Source of the DNA: Fibrobacterota bacterium
Lineage (GTDB): Bacteria; Fibrobacterota; Fibrobacteria; UBA5070
Direction of reading: 5' to 3'
Length of the DNA: 47,395 nucleotides
Assembly (NCBI GenBank): GCA_029557215.1
Contig: JAKPQQ010000103.1
Coordinates: forward strand, 1-47,395
In this document: positions 44,523 to 47,395 of the stretch, one piece after another
Layout of the letters: every line of letters starts with the position of its first letter
How positions within the stretch are numbered: the first letter of the stretch is position 1
Notes under the pieces: model-generated
Told to the model about the DNA's origin: nothing
The model's database searches: none
The model's input: the letters and a program-made list of their open reading frames with translations, nothing else
Position numbers and translations under genes: made by a program

Positions 44523-44920
44523 CATCGATCTTCAAGGTGTCGGCCGCCGACGCCGAAATCGCCGCGGATTCGGTCAAGTTCGACGACAAGGGGCTGGCCC
44601 TGGCGCTGGCCTGCGACCATCCTTCGGGCGAGATCCTCATGGCCGCCTGGATGAACCGCGAAACCCTGGTCCAGACCCTGGTCACCGGACGCATGACCTA
44701 TTGGTCGCGTTCGCGCAAGGAAGTCTGGGTGAAAGGCCTCACTTCGGGACACGTCCAGGACGTGATCGGGGTCGAACTGGATTGCGACGGCGACGCCCTG
44801 CGCTTTCGCGTGGTGCAACACGGCCACGCGGCCTGCCACACCAACCGGTTCAGCTGCTTCTATCGCACCCTCGACGGAGCCAAGTGGACCCCCACGAGCC
44901 TTCCACGCTCGAGCGACTGA
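44519..44920 (+). CDS. hisI: Phosphoribosyl-AMP cyclohydrolase
   Basis: 133 aa from ATG 44519, overlapping the proA stop. It opens the purine ring of phosphoribosyl-AMP in the third step of histidine synthesis. The family core is clear: GEILMAAWMNRETLVQTLVTGRMTYWSRSR, EVWVKGLTSGHVQ, and the zinc and Mg ligands in ELDCDGDALRFRV and HAACHTNRFSCFYR. It is the single-domain form with no fused HisE pyrophosphohydrolase. It lies away from other his biosynthetic genes and overlaps tilS by 37 bp, so translation is probably coupled. Confidence 0.95.
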   Translation: MTSIFKVSAADAEIAADSVKFDDKGLALALACDHPSGEILMAAWMNRETLVQTLVTGRMTYWSRSRKEVWVKGLTSGHVQDVIGVELDCDGDALRFRVVQHGHAACHTNRFSCFYRTLDGAKWTPTSLPRSSD

Positions 44921-45888
44921 CCCGGACCCTCCTGGCGGGTCGCGCAACCCTTCCCGAGCCCTGGCGGACCGCTCCGCTGGGGCTGTGCCTTTCTGGCGGC
45001 GCGGACTCCTGCGCCCTGGCGTTGGCCGCTTCCCGGGCCTTCCACGCCCTACCGGATGCCTTCCCGACCGGAATCCAGGCGTTCCACGCCCGCCACGCCT
45101 TGCGGGGCAGCGAATCCGACGGCGACGCGGCGTCGGTCAGGGAACTCTGCGGCCGCCTGGGCATCGCCCTGACCGAACTCGACGCCGCGGTGTCCCACGG
45201 CCCCGGCCTGGAGGCCCGCGCCCGCACCGCGCGCTACGCGGCCATCCGCCAAGCGGCGGGTCCGGCCACGCTCCTGGCCACCGCCCACCACCGCGACGAC
45301 CAAACGGAAACCGTCCTGCTGCGCCTGTTGCGCGGGGCCGGCCCGGTGGGCCTGCGCGGCGTCCACGCCCTGCGCTCCGACGGAATCTGGCGCCCCTTCC
45401 TCCCGATCCCGCGTCAGGATCTCGATCAGGCCTGCCGCGAAGCCGGGTGGGCTCCGCGACAGGATTCGTCCAACCAGGACCCGATCTACGCCCGCAACCT
45501 GCTGCGCCTGCGCCTCATCCCCTCGCTGGAATCGGAGTTTCCCGGCTTCGCCGATCGCGTCGCGTCGCTGGCGGACGCGGCCCAATCGCTGGAGCCGTTC
45601 CTGGATCGCGCCCTGGCCCGCCTGGCCGACAGGATCCGGCTCCACGACGACAGCCACGGATTTTCCTGCGATCTGTCGAGCCTGCCGGATCCGGCTTCCG
45701 ACCCCGAACTGGATCTGCTGCTGGATCGCGCCTGGACACGACTAGGCCGCCGTCCCTGGGCCGACGCCCAACGGAGGCGTCTGCTTTCCGACACCGCATC
45801 CGGCGCCACCGGACGGCGCAGCGGCGGACAAGGCGAGATCGCGATCTGGGGCGGCAAGCGGCTGCGGATCGAGCGGCAGCTCACGTAG
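44884..45888 (+). CDS. tilS: tRNA(Ile)-lysidine synthase
   Basis: 334 aa from a GTG at 44884, chosen because GGAG lies 4 nt upstream and an in-frame ATG before the core is lacking; it overlaps the hisI end by 37 bp. The ATP-binding PP-loop SGGADS (37-42) is present, then FHARHALRGSESDGDAASVRELC, ATAHHRDDQTETVLLRLLRG and FLPIPRQDL, all TilS-like. The enzyme attaches lysine to the wobble C34 of a tRNA-Ile so that it reads AUA. The C-terminal region is short; full-length E. coli-type TilS has about 430 residues, while short ~310-residue forms also exist. Family call is strong. Confidence 0.92.
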   Translation: MDPHEPSTLERLTRTLLAGRATLPEPWRTAPLGLCLSGGADSCALALAASRAFHALPDAFPTGIQAFHARHALRGSESDGDAASVRELCGRLGIALTELDAAVSHGPGLEARARTARYAAIRQAAGPATLLATAHHRDDQTETVLLRLLRGAGPVGLRGVHALRSDGIWRPFLPIPRQDLDQACREAGWAPRQDSSNQDPIYARNLLRLRLIPSLESEFPGFADRVASLADAAQSLEPFLDRALARLADRIRLHDDSHGFSCDLSSLPDPASDPELDLLLDRAWTRLGRRPWADAQRRRLLSDTASGATGRRSGGQGEIAIWGGKRLRIERQLT

Positions 45889-45950
45889 CCGACGTCCTTC
45901 CGGCGAATTTCAGCGAATTGGCGCAAGGGAACGCTGGCGAACCCGCATAC

Positions 45951-46148
45951 TCGACGGAGGGGTGTCGGCCGTAGTGGAGCGTTCCCATCCTGATGGAGCG
46001 AAACGAAGGCCGATGCCCCTCCGTCGAAACCCGGAAAATCGACGCAATGGAAAACTGGTGAAACCGCGTACTCGACGGAGGGGTGTCGGTCGCAGTGGAG
46101 CGTTCCCATCCTGATGGAGCGGAACGAAGGCCGATGCCCCTCCGTCGA
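45951..46148. repeat. Two 77-bp stem-loop units at 121-bp spacing
   Basis: Units 45951-46027 and 46072-46148 differ at only a few positions. Each begins TCGACGGAGGGGTGTCGG and ends CCGATGCCCCTCCGTCGA, which pair over 18 positions (two T-G wobbles). Inside is CGTTCC...GGAACG, perfect in the second unit. The ~44-bp sequences before each unit are also related, so the whole is a 121-bp tandem duplication. It fills the gap between the convergent tilS and response-regulator genes. Minus-strand frames through it repeat PLHQDGNAPLRPTPLRRV only because the DNA repeats. Confidence 0.9.
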
Positions 46149-46177
46149 ATTCCGTCACCCAAAAAAAAAGAACGCGT

Positions 46178-47395
46178 TCAGCCCTCGCGCAACTTGCGGT
46201 AGAGTGTCTTCGGGTCGATCCCCAAGATCTCGCAGGTCTTCCCGCGATGGCCACCGGTCTTCTTCATCACCTTTTCCACGTAGCGGTGTTCCAGCTCCTC
46301 GAGGCTCGGCCAATCGCTTTCCAGCGGGTTTTCGCCTTCGATGCGCGCGTTCTCGGAGCGGAGGAACGCGAAGTCCTCGGGCTGGAGGATCTCGTTGTCG
46401 GCGAAGGCCACCACGCGTTCCATGGCGTTGCCCAGCTCGCGGATGTTGCCAGGCCAGCGATGCTCGATCAGAAGCGCCTGCGCTTCCTTGGAAAGCCTGC
46501 GCGTGGGGATCCCCGATCTCTGGCAATGCCTGTCCAAGAGCCTCTGCGCCAGCGGGATCACGTCTTCGCTGCGGTCGCGCAAGGGCGGCAGGTGCACCGG
46601 GATCACGTTGAATCGGTAGTAGAGATCCTCGCGGAACCGCCCGGTCCTCACTTCTTCGGCCAGGTCCCGGTTGGTGGCCACCACCACGCGCGCCTTGAAC
46701 TCCAGCTCCTTGCGCGAGCCGATCCGCCGGAACCGACCTTCCTGCAGCACGCGCAGGAGCTTGGCCTGCATCGACAGCGGCAGTTCGCCGATCTCGTCCA
46801 GGAACAGGGTGCCTTCGCCCGCGACTTCGAACAACCCTTCCTGCGTGCGCACGGCCCCGGTGAACGAACCCTCCTCGTGCCCGAACAGCTCGCTTTCGAT
46901 CAGGTTCTCGGGGATCGCCCCGCAGTTCACCGGCACGAAGGGCTTCTCTGCGCGGTGCGACAGGAAATGCAGCGCGCGCGAAACGCGTTCCTTGCCCGTC
47001 CCGGACTCCCCGGTGACCATGACGGTTCCCGACAGCTGGGCCAGGCGCGGCACCTGCGCCAGGATCTTCTGCATCGACGGATTCAGGCTGTGCAGGGATT
47101 CGTCGGTGCCCTTGAGGCCCGCGAGCTCCGAACGCATCCGCACTTCCTCCAGCGCGCGCTTCACCCAGAGCAGGAGGTCGTCGGCCTGGACGGGTTTTGT
47201 CAGATAGTGGTAGGCGCCCGCGCGCACGGCCTCCATGGCCGCGTCCATGGTGGCGAACGCCGTGATGAGCAGCACCGGTAGCGAATTGTCGACCCGACGC
47301 ATCTCGCGGACCAGGTCCATCCCCGACAAGCCCGGCATGTTCACGTCCGACAGCACCACCCGCACCTTGCCTTCGCGGGCGCGCAGGAGCACTTC
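46178..47395 (-). CDS. NtrC-type sigma-54 response regulator, N-terminus outside window
   Basis: About 405 residues are visible; the frame is open to the window edge, so the first ~45 residues of the receiver are missing. The receiver shows the phosphoacceptor Asp in VVLSDVNMPG, the Thr in LLITAF and the Lys in YLTKPVQ. The AAA+ domain has Walker A GESGTGKE, Walker B GTLFLDEIGEL and the sigma-54 loop FGHEEGSFTGA (GSFTGA in place of GAFTGA). A Fis-type helix-turn-helix ends the protein (GGHRGKTCEILGIDPKTLYRKLREG). It activates sigma-54 promoters when phosphorylated by a histidine kinase not seen here. Nine Ts follow the stop on the minus strand without a clear stem. Confidence 0.95.
   Translation of the reverse strand, partial: EVLLRAREGKVRVVLSDVNMPGLSGMDLVREMRRVDNSLPVLLITAFATMDAAMEAVRAGAYHYLTKPVQADDLLLWVKRALEEVRMRSELAGLKGTDESLHSLNPSMQKILAQVPRLAQLSGTVMVTGESGTGKERVSRALHFLSHRAEKPFVPVNCGAIPENLIESELFGHEEGSFTGAVRTQEGLFEVAGEGTLFLDEIGELPLSMQAKLLRVLQEGRFRRIGSRKELEFKARVVVATNRDLAEEVRTGRFREDLYYRFNVIPVHLPPLRDRSEDVIPLAQRLLDRHCQRSGIPTRRLSKEAQALLIEHRWPGNIRELGNAMERVVAFADNEILQPEDFAFLRSENARIEGENPLESDWPSLEELEHRYVEKVMKKTGGHRGKTCEILGIDPKTLYRKLREG

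Noticed and set aside
45486..46254. Overlapping minus-strand frames repeating PLHQDGNAPLRPTPLRRV
   Set aside because: They arise from the 121-bp DNA repeat and overlap tilS in antisense; codon content is not gene-like.

Overview
This 47.4 kb window is a GC-rich stretch of a bacterial chromosome. It most likely comes from the Fibrobacterota or a close relative in the FCB group. The evidence is a full-length SprA-type outer-membrane translocon of the type IX secretion system (T9SS), three tandem secreted GH5 cellulase-type enzymes ending in a short beta-rich C-terminal domain, a MutL whose C-terminal site reads TPSGHP where most endonuclease MutLs have CPHGRP, and many secreted proteins and lipoproteins. 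No rRNA, tRNA, CRISPR array, transposase or phage gene was recognised.

Layout. 1-4139: an accessory, visibly AT-richer block holding the 3' part of a large toxin/effector-like protein, an ankyrin-repeat lipoprotein and a two-pass membrane protein. 4307-6637: a secreted parallel beta-helix protein. 7063-8105: a RES-Xre toxin-antitoxin pair. 8288-8944: a TRIC-family channel. 9098-12406: a very large surface protein with Ig-like and RCC1-like repeats. 12766-17464: three GH5 glycoside hydrolases in tandem, each followed by its own terminator. 17553-27083 (minus): argD, rng and sprA. 27084-27854: a 771-bp gene-free block of tandem repeats, a structured element and a terminator. 27855-31035: mutL and hisS. 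31144-33740: a lipoprotein, an M23 peptidase, a VanZ-like protein and an acylphosphatase. 33899-35725: typA, with its 3' end duplicated downstream. 36104-37823: a diguanylate cyclase and a bacteriohemerythrin. 37824-38216: a gene-free block with palindromes and the second copy of the structured element. 38217-39736 (minus): a small secreted protein, nuoB and nuoA. 39866-42620: rplU, rpmA and a lipoprotein with an FGE-sulfatase-like domain. 42731-45888: an Rrf2 regulator, then proA-hisI-tilS. 45889-46177: two copies of a stem-loop repeat. 46178-47395: an NtrC-type sigma-54 response regulator cut by the window end.

How the parts fit. The GH5 enzymes and the beta-helix protein carry Sec signals and related C-terminal domains, which is what T9SS cargo looks like. 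SprA, the translocon pore, is encoded 3 kb from the last GH5 gene. The rest is largely housekeeping: translation, mismatch repair, histidine, proline and arginine synthesis, and respiration.

The most striking non-coding signal is a ~65-nt element present at 27629-27700 and 38084-38150. It folds into the same three-helix hairpin at both sites. All four base-pair differences in its stems are compensated on both strands of the stem, and tandem purine internal loops are conserved. It looks like an undescribed structured RNA or a structured dispersed repeat. A second unusual signal is the triplicated 3' tail of typA, whose first extra copy encodes the same 11 residues and a stop with only synonymous changes.
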